64,000 nucleotides of DNA from Methanothermobacter sp. MT-2 (GTDB taxonomy: Archaea; Methanobacteriota; Methanobacteria; Methanobacteriales; DSM-23052): the NCBI GenBank assembly GCA_003584625.1, contig AP017647.1, forward strand, positions 854,603 to 918,602, written 5' to 3'. Both the position numbers and the translations under genes were made by a program. This document shows positions 1 to 10,272 of the stretch, one piece after another. The stretch's first letter is position 1. Every line of letters begins with the position of its first letter. Below the pieces are notes generated by a model. That model worked only from the letters and a program-made list of their open reading frames with translations. It ran no database searches and was not told where the DNA came from.

Positions 1-319
1 CTATTATAACTGGGAGGCCTATGTTAATAGCGTTTCGGTAGAATATTCTCGCGAAGGATTTTGCTATTATTGCTGATATACCTGCATGTTTGAGTGCGCG
101 GGGTGCTTGTTCCCTTGATGAGCCGCATCCGAAATTTTTACCTGCTACTATTATATCCCCTTTTCTTATTTTATCTGCGAAGTCTGGTCTTATACCTTCC
201 ATAACGTGACTTGCAAGTTCGTCTAAACTGAAGGTTCTAAGGTATCTTCCAGGTATTATAACATCGGTGTCGATGTTATCTGGGAATTTCCATGTTCTTC
301 CTTGGATTATCTTATTCAT
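1..319 (-). CDS. hacB: Homoaconitase/isopropylmalate isomerase small subunit (partial)
   Basis: Small (swivel) subunit of an aconitase-family hydro-lyase; the 3' end lies outside the window, so about 106 codons are visible. The translation starts [19 protein letters not shown] and carries the swivel-domain motif [12 protein letters not shown]. The substrate-loop segment reads YLRT. In methanogens this loop is reported for HacB (homoaconitase of the 2-oxosuberate/coenzyme B pathway), while LeuD proteins carry YLV-type loops, so HacB is preferred. The ATG at 319 overlaps the end of the upstream GHMP-kinase gene by 8 bp, so the two are probably translationally coupled. LeuD remains the alternative if the loop rule fails here. 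Confidence 0.8.
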   Translation of the reverse strand, partial: MNKIIQGRTWKFPDNIDTDVIIPGRYLRTFSLDELASHVMEGIRPDFADKIRKGDIIVAGKNFGCGSSREQAPRALKHAGISAIIAKSFARIFYRNAINIGLPVII

Positions 320-1304
320 ATTTAGCCCCGCTGTTTTGAGCATTTGTTATGAGGGCCATGCCCCCAATGTCTTTTATTGTTTCTTCAGCCGCTTTTAGAA
401 CGTCTTTGGGGTTTGTGTCTGTGATAGCATAAACTGCTGGTCCGAATGAGCTCATACCAGCGCCTACAGCTCCGCTTGATAACATGTTTTCTATTGTCTT
501 GTCTATAATTGGATGTTGGAGTTTTCTTTCAACCCTTTTGAATCCTATCCTTTGGATTTCATTTATGGCTTCTCCGAATGAGTCAATGTCTTCTTCGAGG
601 ACTGATGGCATCATTTTCATCAGGATTATATGGGATAGTCTTTCAACTTCTTTTAGGGGGATTGGACAATATTCTTGGAATATGTTAACCTCTTTTTTAC
701 CAGATACTACTTTGTCTATCCTTGGAACTGCTACTATGATTTTCCAGTCTTCTGGGAAATCGTATCTGGCTATTACGGGTGGTGGTGATGCCTGGGATGC
801 TGATGATGGTAGAAAATCTGTTTTTTCCCTTCTATTATGGCCTCCGTCAACTATAAAACCTCCGTATTCAAATGAGGCCACTCCTATCCCTGAAGTCCCT
901 CCCCTACCAACTATCTTTGCAAGTTCCCATGAGTCCATTTCCATCCCAGATAAACTTGTTATAAGCTTTGCTGTGGCAAGGGAAACCTGAGTCCCTGATC
1001 CCAGACCAGAATGCGCAGGGAAGGTCTTCTCTATAATGAAATCGAATTTTTCAACGTTTTTAAGGCGAGTTAGCGTGTTCTTGGCTGCTTTTTCTATCTT
1101 GGCTGTGTATTCTCTGATGAGTTCTTCTTCAAGGTTTTCTTCGGCGAATATTGTTTTGAATTCTCCATTGGATACTGCTTTTATAATTAGATTGGGTTTT
1201 TTGAGTGTGATGCCAACGCCACCATCAATACGACCCCTTTCACCGTTAAGATCTATTAGGGTTAAATGCAATCTCGAGGATGTTATGATCCTTCCATTCA
1301 TCAT
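312..1304 (-). CDS. Beta-ribofuranosylaminobenzene 5'-phosphate synthase (beta-RFAP synthase)
   Basis: GHMP-kinase-fold enzyme that condenses PRPP with 4-hydroxybenzoate or pAB in the first committed step of tetrahydromethanopterin synthesis. The 330-residue length fits the family. The glycine-rich GHMP loop ([10 protein letters not shown]) lies at residues 96-105, and the N-terminus ([17 protein letters not shown]) is typical of the archaeal family. Two consecutive ATGs (1304 and 1301) are preceded by AAGTGAG. It sits between the aconitase-type small subunit downstream and a tetraether-synthase-like radical SAM gene upstream, all on the minus strand with gaps under 10 bp. I recall the same order in M. 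thermautotrophicus (MTH829-831). Confidence 0.9.
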   Translation of the reverse strand: MMNGRIITSSRLHLTLIDLNGERGRIDGGVGITLKKPNLIIKAVSNGEFKTIFAEENLEEELIREYTAKIEKAAKNTLTRLKNVEKFDFIIEKTFPAHSGLGSGTQVSLATAKLITSLSGMEMDSWELAKIVGRGGTSGIGVASFEYGGFIVDGGHNRREKTDFLPSSASQASPPPVIARYDFPEDWKIIVAVPRIDKVVSGKKEVNIFQEYCPIPLKEVERLSHIILMKMMPSVLEEDIDSFGEAINEIQRIGFKRVERKLQHPIIDKTIENMLSSGAVGAGMSSFGPAVYAITDTNPKDVLKAAEETIKDIGGMALITNAQNSGAKYE

Positions 1305-1312
1305 ATCTCACT

Positions 1313-2797
1313 TTAAGCGGATTTTTCTTTAAATGGTTTGGCGAATTTCCTCTCAACAGATTCCCTGTAGATGGAGTTCATGGTACAGAATGGGATTATA
1401 CGCCCATCAGGCGTGGCATAATGGATCACGCACCTTTTAACCCTGTCAATGTCGAAATTCCATGGGTCCATGAAATGCATGCAAGATATTAGAAGTGTCC
1501 TCTTGTGGAATTCTCCAAGGGCCTTGTATGATCTTTCTTTAAATATTGATATTAATATATTTTTTATATCAATAGACTTTGGGGCCTTTGATGTGTCAAG
1601 GGTTTTAGGGAGTTCTATTGCAGATTTTGCGATCGCCTTAGCCTTCCCAGTTATACCACCCTCTTTAAGATATTGAGTGTCCTTTTCGAGTATCTTGAAG
1701 AATTTATCCACATCAATGAAACGTGTTATAGGTATCATGTGGCTGTTTTCCACGAAGATGTATGTTGCTGTGCCACAATGAGGATGGCAAGTGAATGTGA
1801 CCTGTGGTTCGCCTTCTAATGCAGATACGAAATCTGAGATTGGACAGACAGAAGATGCAGGATAGAAATCATCTATTTTTATCTTGCCATTTGTCTGTTC
1901 CTCGATCAGCCTTTGAAAGTCTGGTATTGTTATCCTCTGTTCCTCAACCTTATTGGCTGGTGTTCTACCAGTAAATGATACTGGTTGGAAGTTAACACCC
2001 CTTATTATATCAATGTTTTTTATGGCGAATCTTATTATGTCCCCTACCTGCTGGTCATTGATACCCTTTACGAGGGTTGGTACAAGTACTATGCCAAGTT
2101 TGGCCTTCCTGCAATTTTCTATAGCCTTTAATTTAATGGGTAAAAGGTTCCTACCCCTAGATTCTAGGTATGGTTCCTCTGTAACACCATCAAATTGTAG
2201 ATAGACCGTGTTTAAGCCGGCTTCTCTGAGTTCTCTTGCAAGTTCTGGTTTCATGGCCAGTTTAACACCATTCGTAGCTATTTGGACATGTGTGAAGCCC
2301 TCGTCCCTGGCGAGTTTGACAAGTTCCACAATATCTTTTCTAACTGTAGGTTCTCCTCCTGCATATTGGATTGCTGGGGTTGGCACCGGCATGTTACTCC
2401 TGAGGTTGCGTAGCATCTCTTTTATTTCTTCATAGGATGGCTCATAGAGGTATTTTGAAACAGCGGCATTGGCGAAACAGATGGGACAATTTAAATTGCA
2501 ACGATTGGTAACATCAATAAGACCAAGAATGGTGTGACTTTCATGTTGAGGGCAGATTCCACAGTCAAGTGGGCAGCCCTTTTCGGTTTCTGTATGGGGG
2601 TTTAGTAGGCCTTCACCCTTGTAATCATATTTGGAGAATCTTTCATAGAGGCTTTTATCACTCCAGTAAACGTTCTTGAAGGTGCCATGTTCTGGGCATT
2701 CTTTTTTTATGATCACCTTTTCGCTTCCTTCTAGTATCTCTGCCTTGATCTTCTTAAGACATACTGGACAGAGACTGTCTGTTTTTTTGATAACCAC
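1313..2797 (-). CDS. tes: Radical SAM protein, tetraether lipid synthase (Tes) family
   Basis: 494-residue radical SAM enzyme. The cluster motif CNLNCPIC is at residues 100-107, preceded by extra cysteines at about 10, 13 and 34 and a second group GCPLDCGIC at 74-82. More cysteines follow in the C-terminal half (TFTCHPHC, LISCMHF, IIPFCTM). This multi-cysteine layout fits the MJ0619 family, shown to couple two diether lipids into tetraethers and earlier proposed to methylate methanopterin. Translation probably starts at GTG 2797, with GGTGGGAG just upstream. The divergent neighbour is carS, another membrane-lipid gene, and the downstream neighbour is a methanopterin gene, so context supports both proposals. 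Tetraether synthesis is preferred. Confidence 0.8.
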   Translation of the reverse strand: MVIKKTDSLCPVCLKKIKAEILEGSEKVIIKKECPEHGTFKNVYWSDKSLYERFSKYDYKGEGLLNPHTETEKGCPLDCGICPQHESHTILGLIDVTNRCNLNCPICFANAAVSKYLYEPSYEEIKEMLRNLRSNMPVPTPAIQYAGGEPTVRKDIVELVKLARDEGFTHVQIATNGVKLAMKPELARELREAGLNTVYLQFDGVTEEPYLESRGRNLLPIKLKAIENCRKAKLGIVLVPTLVKGINDQQVGDIIRFAIKNIDIIRGVNFQPVSFTGRTPANKVEEQRITIPDFQRLIEEQTNGKIKIDDFYPASSVCPISDFVSALEGEPQVTFTCHPHCGTATYIFVENSHMIPITRFIDVDKFFKILEKDTQYLKEGGITGKAKAIAKSAIELPKTLDTSKAPKSIDIKNILISIFKERSYKALGEFHKRTLLISCMHFMDPWNFDIDRVKRCVIHYATPDGRIIPFCTMNSIYRESVERKFAKPFKEKSA

Positions 2798-2870
2798 ACT
2801 CCCACCTAAATATAATTTTTTTTCTTGAACACTCTCTTTTTTTCGAGTAAACTTTTAATAGGATATTGGG

Positions 2871-2880
2871 TTTTATATAC
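2871..2880 (+). promoter_or_regulatory. TATA box of carS
   Basis: TTTTATATAC lies 50-59 bp before the preferred carS start at 2930, placing transcription start near 2897. It falls inside the longer open frame that begins at 2825, which argues against that longer start. Confidence 0.55.
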
Positions 2881-2929
2881 ATCAACCCCTTTGATTCATA
2901 GAATCTTTCGGGATGTTATGGTGACTACA

Positions 2930-3445
2930 ATGGAAATTAGTGCTATCAATATTTTAAATATTGTCTATGTAATATACTTTATGCTACCAGCTTATATAGC
3001 AAATGTAACCGCCCTTATCTTTGGGGGGGGCCCACCCCTTGATCTTGGGTATCAGTTCATTGATAAAAGGCGCTTGATAGGTGATGGGGTTACATGGCAG
3101 GGGACTATAATAGGAACGTTACTAGGAACGCTAACTGGGATGATTCAAGGCATTTTCATGGACAACATAGCATATGGGATCCTTTTAGGTTTTCTATTAG
3201 CCCTTGGCGCTGTTATTGGTGATGCGGTTGGCAGTTTCTTGAAGAGGCGTCTTAATATAGAAAGGGGGCGGCCTGCTCCCATCCTAGATCAGATAGATTT
3301 TGCTTTGGGTGCTATGCTCTTTGCGTCAATTATCTTCGATTTTACCTATGAAATGATAATCCTAATACTAATAATAACTATAGTTTTACATCTTTCAACT
3401 AATATTATAGCCTATTTGATTGGTGTTAAGGATGTATGGTACTAG
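2930..3445 (+). CDS. carS: CDP-archaeol synthase
   Basis: Integral membrane enzyme (DUF46 family) that transfers CMP from CTP to digeranylgeranylglyceryl phosphate in archaeal phospholipid synthesis. The 171-residue form starting at ATG 2930 fits family length and has GGTG 6 bp upstream. ATG 2918 is possible. An in-frame extension to 2825 would cover the promoter and is rejected. Family signatures are the GGGPPLDLG segment after the first hydrophobic helix, then FIDKRRLIGDG, and the acidic RGRPAPILDQIDFALGA loop. Four to five hydrophobic helices are visible. It is divergent from the Tes-family gene and its stop overlaps convergent mfnF by 4 bp. Confidence 0.88.
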   Translation: MEISAINILNIVYVIYFMLPAYIANVTALIFGGGPPLDLGYQFIDKRRLIGDGVTWQGTIIGTLLGTLTGMIQGIFMDNIAYGILLGFLLALGAVIGDAVGSFLKRRLNIERGRPAPILDQIDFALGAMLFASIIFDFTYEMIILILIITIVLHLSTNIIAYLIGVKDVWY

Positions 3446-4467
3446 ATTTCTTGTGTGAGGTGGTCTCCCATCATTATAGCGGTTCCTATCGCTGGTGCGA
3501 CTACACACTGACGGGGGGATAGGAATATGTCCATGCTCTCACATTCCATCCCTAGGTGTTCGGCTGCTTTTTTCCCAAGGATGTGCATTCCAAGTCCTGT
3601 TGTAACTATCTTATCTAAATTTTCCCTCTCTGAAACTTCCTTGATCGCCTCAGCTATCTTTAAGGTTTGTTGATGGTGAATATAAGCTGCTATCTCTGTT
3701 ATATCCCTTTGACTTAAAAGTTTAAGGTCGGCGCAGACTAGCCGCGCTATCCTCCTCATGGAATCTCTAATGGTTTTACCAGCCCCGTCAGGTGTGTTGC
3801 AAGTGTAATCCTTGTAGTCTATGTTTCCGAGTACGAGGTGGATGTCTGCACTGATGGCGAAGAGTTCAGATGAAACCCTGTACCATTTACCATTTAATGG
3901 TACTCGGTCTACGATAGTTGCCAGGTTACTCCTTAATACGCCAGTGTATACTAGTTCGCCTGTTGACAATCTTTCCATGTCTGATCTGCCCTTTGCACAT
4001 TCTTCGCGGTCTTTTATCGGGATTATGTCAGTGGTTGTGCTGCCAACATCTACCATTATACAGTCGCTGCTTATGGCAGCGGCTAGCTGGGATGTTGCAA
4101 TCCAGTTTGCAGCCGCCACTTCCATGGGTTTTGCTAGAGCCTCCTCTGAATCTATCATCCCTGAAAGGCTAACATAAGCCACTGGAACCTCGAATATCCC
4201 CTCCACCTGTCCTATTATATCCTTCACACCCTCTTCTTTATCCTTGTATGCATCAACGAGCTCTGCTGTCATTGTAACACCAACAGCATCGATTTCATCG
4301 ATTTCATCACCTAGAAGTTCTCTTAGCGTGTCTTTGAGTTCATTTTTCCTAGTCCACATTGGAAGGTATCTGAAATCTACCTTTATGTTCTTTAGTTCAC
4401 TGTCTTCTATTTCTATTATGGCCATGTCAGTGTTAGCGCCACCTATATCAATTCCCGCGACCTTCAT
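3442..4467 (-). CDS. mfnF: Methanofuran biosynthesis protein MfnF
   Basis: ASKHA-fold protein of the hydantoinase/oxoprolinase type. In methanogens this family (MfnF) joins the furan methylamine phosphate unit to gamma-glutamyltyramine in methanofuran synthesis. Nucleotide-binding motifs are visible: GIDIGGANTDMAII at the N-terminus and a second phosphate loop DVGSTTTDIIPI near residue 140. I place the start at ATG 4467, which has AGGTTGAT 4 bp upstream. A TTG at 4476 in frame would overlap mfnD by 4 bp. The preceding gene is mfnD, so two methanofuran steps are adjacent. It is the last gene of a minus-strand run beginning at truA. Confidence 0.85.
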   Translation of the reverse strand: MKVAGIDIGGANTDMAIIEIEDSELKNIKVDFRYLPMWTRKNELKDTLRELLGDEIDEIDAVGVTMTAELVDAYKDKEEGVKDIIGQVEGIFEVPVAYVSLSGMIDSEEALAKPMEVAAANWIATSQLAAAISSDCIMVDVGSTTTDIIPIKDREECAKGRSDMERLSTGELVYTGVLRSNLATIVDRVPLNGKWYRVSSELFAISADIHLVLGNIDYKDYTCNTPDGAGKTIRDSMRRIARLVCADLKLLSQRDITEIAAYIHHQQTLKIAEAIKEVSERENLDKIVTTGLGMHILGKKAAEHLGMECESMDIFLSPRQCVVAPAIGTAIMMGDHLTQEI

Positions 4468-4472
4468 ATGAA

Positions 4473-5438
4473 TCAACCTAAAAATATTTTCATGGAATTT
4501 TTCCCCTTTTTAAATTCCGCAAACCCTTCTATATTCCATCTTGTAGGTGTTCTTCCATCAACTGCCTCTATGATAGCCTCTCCAAGGTTTATATCCATGA
4601 GTTTTCTAAGTGCTATATATGGTGTGGTTATTCTAGAATTTAATTCCACTACATAAATTTTATCTGATAATATGAGATCAACACCCACATATCCCCTAAG
4701 CCCCTTTATGGATTCAACAGCCCTTTTAGCTACAAGCAAGGCATCATCTGCCATTTCATGCCTAAATGGTGTGATACCACCCTCGTATTCTAATCTCCCA
4801 TCATCATATCTTATATACTGTTTGTTCAAGGAGATTGGTATTGCTTTTTTTCCGTTGGATAATATGCTGGCACTTGCAGCTTCACCCCCCACAAACCTTT
4901 GTAATATCATCTGGGAGTCTGATGATCCCATCACACCTCTAAGTTCTTCAGTTGAACTTATAATCTTTATACCCTGGCATGCAACCCCATCAACAGGTTT
5001 AACCACCATCTTCCCATCAATTTTAACATCACCCACTTTATAAGTTTCTATGATAGGTACCCTGTTTTTAAGGGCATTATAGGTTTTAAGTTTATCTGAA
5101 CATGTGAGAACAGCCTCAGAGGTCGACCCCATAACTTTTACGCCTTCTGATTCTAATATACAAGTTAAATTGTATAATTCCATGTTTTCTTCTGGTGCTA
5201 TGAAAAGAGCTGCATCAAATTCACTTGCATGTTCACTAAGCCATGAATAAAGATCCCCTTCAAGTATAATAGGATTAGGATAATTAATTAGACCATTAAA
5301 CTTTTTAGAGATAAGATAAGATGGTTTAAATTTTCCCAGGTCACAGAGTAGGGCTTCTAACATGGCCTTGCCTTCTAATAAGATCTCTGGATCCTGGATG
5401 CCCTGGGCGGTTGCATATTCAAATATTAGTAGTTTCAA
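4473..5438 (-). CDS. mfnD: Tyramine-glutamate ligase, ATP-grasp
   Basis: 321-residue ATP-grasp enzyme assigned to gamma-glutamylation of tyramine in methanofuran synthesis. ATP-grasp features include the [16 protein letters not shown] strand-loop near residue 150, the [15 protein letters not shown] segment, and the C-terminal metal-binding [11 protein letters not shown]. It begins at a TTG whose last two bases overlap the wecC stop (CCTTGA), with GGAGTGGG upstream, so it is translationally coupled to wecC. The next gene is mfnF, which supports MfnD over other ATP-grasp ligases. Confidence 0.85.
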   Translation of the reverse strand: MKLLIFEYATAQGIQDPEILLEGKAMLEALLCDLGKFKPSYLISKKFNGLINYPNPIILEGDLYSWLSEHASEFDAALFIAPEENMELYNLTCILESEGVKVMGSTSEAVLTCSDKLKTYNALKNRVPIIETYKVGDVKIDGKMVVKPVDGVACQGIKIISSTEELRGVMGSSDSQMILQRFVGGEAASASILSNGKKAIPISLNKQYIRYDDGRLEYEGGITPFRHEMADDALLVAKRAVESIKGLRGYVGVDLILSDKIYVVELNSRITTPYIALRKLMDINLGEAIIEAVDGRTPTRWNIEGFAEFKKGKNSMKIFLG

Positions 5439-6730
5439 GGACGACCCACTCCCCTGAATATTATACCCTTCTCTCTAAATTTTTCAGGTCTTAGGATGGG
5501 TCTTGCGCAGATGAAAATTTTCCCATTAACCATTTCAGGTTCTATTTCACGGTATTCATCATGATCTGTCATTAGAACTGTGCAGTCACAGTTTAGAGCT
5601 TCCTTTAATGTAACTGGTTCCGCTCCCATACCCTCTATGATCTCCTTTTTTACATATGGGTCGTGTACCATTACCTTCGACCCTTTTCGGAGCAGCGCAT
5701 CTATCAGAGGCTTTGAAGGTGTTTCTCTTGTATCAGCCACATTACCTTTATATGCCACTCCAAGGATTCCGATAGTAACATCTCTAATATCCACATGAAT
5801 ATCATTTAAGGCATCTTCTAGGATCTCTAGAACATGGTATGGCATTTCCTCGTTTATCTGTCGTGCTGTTTTAATCAACCTTGCAGGGACTTTATTGGCT
5901 TCCGCCATTTCAACTATAAAGTAAGGGTCAATGGAAAGACAATGCCCCCCGACTCCAGGGCCGGGTGTGTGCAGGTTAACCCTTGGATGATAATTCGCAG
6001 CTTCTATGGCATCTATGGCATCTATGCCAAGTGATTCACATATTATGGCGAGTTCATTAGCCAATGCAATATTAGTGTCACGGTAGGTGTTCTCCATTAA
6101 TTTAACCATCTCGGCAGTCATTATATCTTTAACTTTCACGATTTCTCCTTTTGTTATCTTATGATAGAGTTTAGCGGCTCTTTCTGCACTTTCCCTGTCC
6201 ATGCCCCCTATAACCCTTGCATTGTTTGTCATCTCATAGATTGTATTATTTGGCAGCGCCCTTTCAGGTGTGTATACAAGTCCAAAATCCCTTGAAACCT
6301 TCAAACCACTTTCTTCAAGTATTGGTAGGACAATCCTTTCACAAGTAGATGGGGGGACTGTGCTTTCAACTATGACAAGATCCCCCTCTTTAAGGCCCTT
6401 GGAGATAGTCTTTGATGCTGATATGACTGCTGAGAGGTCTGATGATCTATCAGCGCTCAAGGGTGTTGGGACCACGACTATCATTGTATTGGCTTCCTTT
6501 GCAGCATATTCACCATCGATTGTGGCTTTTAATTTTCCTTTTTTAACAACTTCAAGTAAAAGTTCGTCTAATCCCGGTTCTATTATGGGTGATATTCCTT
6601 TATTGATGGAATCAATGATATGAGGGTTTATATCAACACCAATAACATTGAAACCTACTTTGGCGAAAAGTGCAGCGGTTGGAAGTCCTATGTGGCCCAG
6701 TCCAAAAACAGCTATTAAAGTTTCATCCAT
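5435..6730 (-). CDS. wecC: UDP-N-acetyl-D-mannosamine dehydrogenase
   Basis: NAD-dependent 4-electron dehydrogenase converting UDP-ManNAc to UDP-ManNAcA. Its 431 residues show an N-terminal Rossmann fold ([18 protein letters not shown]), the conserved middle domain with catalytic cysteine in [15 protein letters not shown], and the C-terminal UDP-binding domain ([18 protein letters not shown]). The next upstream gene is the 2-epimerase that makes its substrate, 24 bp away. ATG 6730 has GGAGATC just upstream. The product could feed S-layer glycans or pseudomurein-related uronic sugars; the sequence does not say which. The stop overlaps mfnD. Confidence 0.92.
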   Translation of the reverse strand: MDETLIAVFGLGHIGLPTAALFAKVGFNVIGVDINPHIIDSINKGISPIIEPGLDELLLEVVKKGKLKATIDGEYAAKEANTMIVVVPTPLSADRSSDLSAVISASKTISKGLKEGDLVIVESTVPPSTCERIVLPILEESGLKVSRDFGLVYTPERALPNNTIYEMTNNARVIGGMDRESAERAAKLYHKITKGEIVKVKDIMTAEMVKLMENTYRDTNIALANELAIICESLGIDAIDAIEAANYHPRVNLHTPGPGVGGHCLSIDPYFIVEMAEANKVPARLIKTARQINEEMPYHVLEILEDALNDIHVDIRDVTIGILGVAYKGNVADTRETPSKPLIDALLRKGSKVMVHDPYVKKEIIEGMGAEPVTLKEALNCDCTVLMTDHDEYREIEPEMVNGKIFICARPILRPEKFREKGIIFRGVGRP

Positions 6731-6754
6731 ATGATCTCCTCGTGGATTTATTTA

Positions 6755-8056
6755 TCATATCTTATAAATGTCGCATATTACCTGTTTTCCCTTTAGGTTC
6801 ATTGTCTGATGGGGGAATTTCGGTTTAAACCCATCATAGACTATCCTAACCTTACAATCCTCTCTTTCCTCCAATGATTCCACTGTTATATCCTCTTCTA
6901 TTAGGCGTAATTCCCTCTGGAGATCGGATAAGATATTCTCGGGTGGTTTTATCGTTAATTTACCTTTTCTATAGAAATCAAATGTTGCATTGATTATCTT
7001 CTCAGAGGCTTTACCATCACCATAAGGGTTTGGGGCGTTTATCATCTTCCTTCTGAAATTTTGGTCTTCTTGAATTAATTTGAGGGTGTCTATTATCCTT
7101 TTTTTATCAGCCCCAACGAGGATGTTGCCACCAGCTTCAACTGTCTCTGGACGCTCTGTATTATATCTTAATGTTAAACATGGTATGTTGAGTGTTATGG
7201 CCTCTTCTTGTAGGCCGCCAGAGTCTGTGAGGACTGCGTATGAATTTGATAATAGCAGGAGGAAATCGAGATAGCCTAAAGGTTTCAGTAACTTTATATG
7301 TTCTGCCTTAGCTAAGAGCTTATAAAGGTGGAATTTTTCAAGATTTTTGCGTGTACGTGGATGTACAGGGAATATTATTAGAAATTCGTCTAATTCTAAT
7401 AGAGCATGGATTATTGATTCGAGTCTGGTCTTGTTATCAACGTTCTCGGCTCTGTGCATTGTGAGTGTGATGATTTTATCAGATGGAAGGTTTATTTTAG
7501 ATTTGCGTTTAGCAATTTTAAGATTTCTAAGACAAGCATCAACTATGGTGTTCCCTGTTATGATAATATTATCAGGGCAAGCACCCTCGAATAGGAGGTT
7601 TAAGGCTGCTTTTTCTGTTGGGGCGTAATAGATGTGTGTACAGGTATCTGCGACTATCCTGTTTATTTCTTCAGGCATTGTCTTGTCAAATGATCTTAGA
7701 CCAGCTTCTACGTGGCCTACTGGTATGTGCATTTTTGATGCTACTAGGGCTCCGGCTAGTACTGCGTTTGTGTCTCCTTGTACCATGACTATGTCTGGAT
7801 TTTCTTCCTTTAGGATGTCTTCGAGGCCTTTCATCATTGCGGCTGTCATCTTTGCATGGGTTCCCGAGCCCACTCCTATATTATGGTCTGGTTTTGGGAG
7901 TTCGAGGTCCTGGAAGAATTGTTGGGACATTTCATGGTCATAGTGTTGGCCTGTGTGTATTATGGAGAGTTCTATGTTCTTTTTTTGGATTTCGTCGATT
8001 ACTGGCGCCATTTTTATTATTTCTGGGCGGGTGCCGATTACTATGGCAATTTTCAT
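6755..8056 (-). CDS. wecB: UDP-N-acetylglucosamine 2-epimerase
   Basis: Non-hydrolysing epimerase interconverting UDP-GlcNAc and UDP-ManNAc. Motifs seen: [12 protein letters not shown] at the N-terminus, [31 protein letters not shown] and [11 protein letters not shown]. At 433 residues it is longer than the usual 365-380. The extra is a C-terminal tail of about 60 residues (after ATFDFYRKG) found before the stop, of unknown role. The start is taken as ATG 8056, which has AGAGTGAT 5 bp upstream. A GTG at 8065 is in frame but lacks a site. Together with wecC it supplies UDP-ManNAcA for surface polysaccharide. Confidence 0.92.
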   Translation of the reverse strand: MKIAIVIGTRPEIIKMAPVIDEIQKKNIELSIIHTGQHYDHEMSQQFFQDLELPKPDHNIGVGSGTHAKMTAAMMKGLEDILKEENPDIVMVQGDTNAVLAGALVASKMHIPVGHVEAGLRSFDKTMPEEINRIVADTCTHIYYAPTEKAALNLLFEGACPDNIIITGNTIVDACLRNLKIAKRKSKINLPSDKIITLTMHRAENVDNKTRLESIIHALLELDEFLIIFPVHPRTRKNLEKFHLYKLLAKAEHIKLLKPLGYLDFLLLLSNSYAVLTDSGGLQEEAITLNIPCLTLRYNTERPETVEAGGNILVGADKKRIIDTLKLIQEDQNFRRKMINAPNPYGDGKASEKIINATFDFYRKGKLTIKPPENILSDLQRELRLIEEDITVESLEEREDCKVRIVYDGFKPKFPHQTMNLKGKQVICDIYKI

Positions 8057-8066
8057 GCTGATCACT

Positions 8067-9449
8067 CTATTGATGGTTCCTCCGTCTTTTAGCCCGGTAT
8101 TCGTCTATTATCTTCCATAATTTCTGTTTTTCTTTTTTTCTTCTATTTTCTCTCATCTTTTTTTCCCATTTTTCTATTTCATTTTCAAGGTCTCTTTTTT
8201 TGATTAGGGCGAAATTTTCGCGCATTTCAAGTGCTATATTCTGGGTTGGGATTATGGGTATTTCATTATCTTCGAATATTTTAATGGCCTGATGTGACAT
8301 GTTTTCTCTTGTTATTATGGCTTTTGGGGCGAGTTTGGCGAGTATTTTCGCGGTTTGGGATCCTCCACCCTTGGCATTGTATAAGAGGATTGTATCATCC
8401 TTTTTTATTTTCCATTCTTGACAGGCTTTTTTTATACCTTCTTTGGTGAATGATTTCACGATTTTTACAGGGACTTTTTCACCTTCATGTTCAAAATCTT
8501 TCATTTCTAATAGTGAATTGATGTTTTTCTCTAATTTTTCCCTTAATTTTTTTTCTTTGTTATACTTTTCCTGTAATTTTTTTATCAGTTTGATTTTTGA
8601 TGATAATTCCTTGTTTAAGAGTATGTCCTTTGAATATTCATAATGTAATCTTTCGATTTTTCTTTTTAATTTGATGTTTTCCCTTTTTTGTTTTCCTAGT
8701 TTATCTTTTAATTTTCTGTTTTGTCGTTTAAGTCTGTCTATTAAAAGTTTCTGATGTTTAATTTTCTGTTCTTGCACTTTAACTCGACTTTTTAACTTTG
8801 ACAATTCTTCCAGGGCCTCTTTTGGTTTTTCCTTTATATGGGGGGCTGGTACTGTTTCTTCAACGACTTTTGGTTTTCTAATTTTCTTTATGGCGTTGGT
8901 TATTGGCGTGCCCCTGATCACTAGTCCTTTTATTTCATCAACTTCTCTCTTACTAATAGTTGAATTTTCGAGACGGGATTCTACCTGTCTTAGTTTGTTC
9001 TCATAATGTCTATATGTTTTGATCGCGGCTGCAAGAGCGTCTCTTTCATGGGCATCCAATGACACTTCTAACTTTTTCTCCATTAAAAATGTGTTAACAA
9101 GCTCATTCTTTAACGCCACAGAAAATATCTTCTCAGGAGTGTATAATCTAGAATTTAATGCTGTTGCAATCTTTTTAACCATCCTAGGTGGGGGATGAAC
9201 ATCAGAACCTATTATAATGGCCTTCCCATGATCCATGATCTCCATTATAACCTCTGAGTGTGAGGCCTCTTTTATACTCTTAAGATGTATGAGGTTTCCT
9301 TCAAGATCGAGAATAGCAATCCCCACGGTTAAACCAGGATCTAAACCTACTATAACAGGAGATTTAACCTCTATACTTTTAGTTTTTAATTTATCATCCT
9401 CCATTACAAGCTTGTGTTGGGAATTGTATCTGGAACACTTTTTTTCCAC
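8067..9449 (-). CDS. DUF460 protein, RNase H/RuvC-like fold with coiled coil
   Basis: Conserved archaeal protein of unknown function, 460 residues. Residues about 30-170 form a predicted RNase H/RuvC-like domain ([14 protein letters not shown], then an acidic [11 protein letters not shown] helix). Residues about 200-310 are a highly charged lysine-rich coiled coil. The C-terminal 120 residues form the second conserved block ([19 protein letters not shown] and following). The acidic residues in the first and last blocks of domain one fit a metal-dependent nuclease, but activity is not shown by sequence. The start is GTG 9449, or ATG 9404. It is 1 bp from truA upstream and 10 bp from wecB downstream. 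Confidence 0.8.
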   Translation of the reverse strand: MEKKCSRYNSQHKLVMEDDKLKTKSIEVKSPVIVGLDPGLTVGIAILDLEGNLIHLKSIKEASHSEVIMEIMDHGKAIIIGSDVHPPPRMVKKIATALNSRLYTPEKIFSVALKNELVNTFLMEKKLEVSLDAHERDALAAAIKTYRHYENKLRQVESRLENSTISKREVDEIKGLVIRGTPITNAIKKIRKPKVVEETVPAPHIKEKPKEALEELSKLKSRVKVQEQKIKHQKLLIDRLKRQNRKLKDKLGKQKRENIKLKRKIERLHYEYSKDILLNKELSSKIKLIKKLQEKYNKEKKLREKLEKNINSLLEMKDFEHEGEKVPVKIVKSFTKEGIKKACQEWKIKKDDTILLYNAKGGGSQTAKILAKLAPKAIITRENMSHQAIKIFEDNEIPIIPTQNIALEMRENFALIKKRDLENEIEKWEKKMRENRRKKEKQKLWKIIDEYRAKRRRNHQ

Positions 9450-9450
9450 A

Positions 9451-10272
9451 TTAATTGTTTTGTTTTATAATATTATTTATACTGTCCCTCATAACCTTTC
9501 TGACAATAGATGCCTTCTTATATTCTAGGAATTCTTCATCTAACATAGATTTAAACGAGGATATTGCATATTCATCCTCTTTAAATTTGATCTTAACACC
9601 ATATTCGAGTCCCATTAAGATCAGGTTTTCTGGGGGCATTGGTTCTATATGGATTCTCTCTCCTGGATTTAAGAGTTCATCAACATTTTCCGGTTCAATC
9701 TTTCCCCTTCCAACATCAGCTATGACTTTAACCATTTTTCTCACCATCTGCCATAAGAAACTTTCACCAACAACATCAATAATATAATAATCATCTTCCC
9801 CCTGGATTTTAACAGATTCTATCCTCCTTATAGGGTTTCTTTCAACTCTCTTGGAAAAATTCGTGAAATCATGTGTTCCCTCAAATTTCGAAGCTGCTAA
9901 GCTCATAAGTTCCATGTCAAGGTCCCCATCAAATAAAATATAACGGTAATATCTCCGTATAGGATATCTTACCTTGAAACCATAATATACAGAGGCACTT
10001 GCCAATACTTTAATGTCACGGGGCAGAATATCATTTATCTGGTTCACATGAACCTCGTAGGGTGTGAAAAACGCCACAAGATTGCCAAGTGAATGCACTC
10101 CCTTATCAGTTCTCCCAGCAGCCTGGAATCTCGCCTCTCTCGGACTTTCAATAATATTAGCTTCCTTTAGCGCGTTTATAAGTTCAGATTCGACTGTGGG
10201 AAGATCTGGTTGTCTCTGGAATCCATGATAGGCCGTTCCTATGTATGCTACCTTCAACACTATCTTTTTCAT
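9451..10272 (-). CDS. truA: tRNA pseudouridine(38-40) synthase
   Basis: Modifies uridines 38-40 in the tRNA anticodon stem. The catalytic aspartate motif AAGRTDKGVHSLGN lies near residue 50. The C-terminal region carries the family segment FLWQMVRKMVKV. At 273 residues it matches the family. ATG 10272 is preceded by GGGAGGTTTGAT, a near-complete anti-Shine-Dalgarno match. It heads the minus-strand run that continues into DUF460, wecB, wecC, mfnD and mfnF, and is divergent from a DMT transporter. Confidence 0.93.
   Translation of the reverse strand: MKKIVLKVAYIGTAYHGFQRQPDLPTVESELINALKEANIIESPREARFQAAGRTDKGVHSLGNLVAFFTPYEVHVNQINDILPRDIKVLASASVYYGFKVRYPIRRYYRYILFDGDLDMELMSLAASKFEGTHDFTNFSKRVERNPIRRIESVKIQGEDDYYIIDVVGESFLWQMVRKMVKVIADVGRGKIEPENVDELLNPGERIHIEPMPPENLILMGLEYGVKIKFKEDEYAISSFKSMLDEEFLEYKKASIVRKVMRDSINNIIKQNN

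Noticed and set aside
2825-2929. N-terminal extension of carS from ATG 2825
   Set aside because: It covers the TATA box and lacks a ribosome-binding site; family length and the GGTG before ATG 2930 favour the shorter protein.
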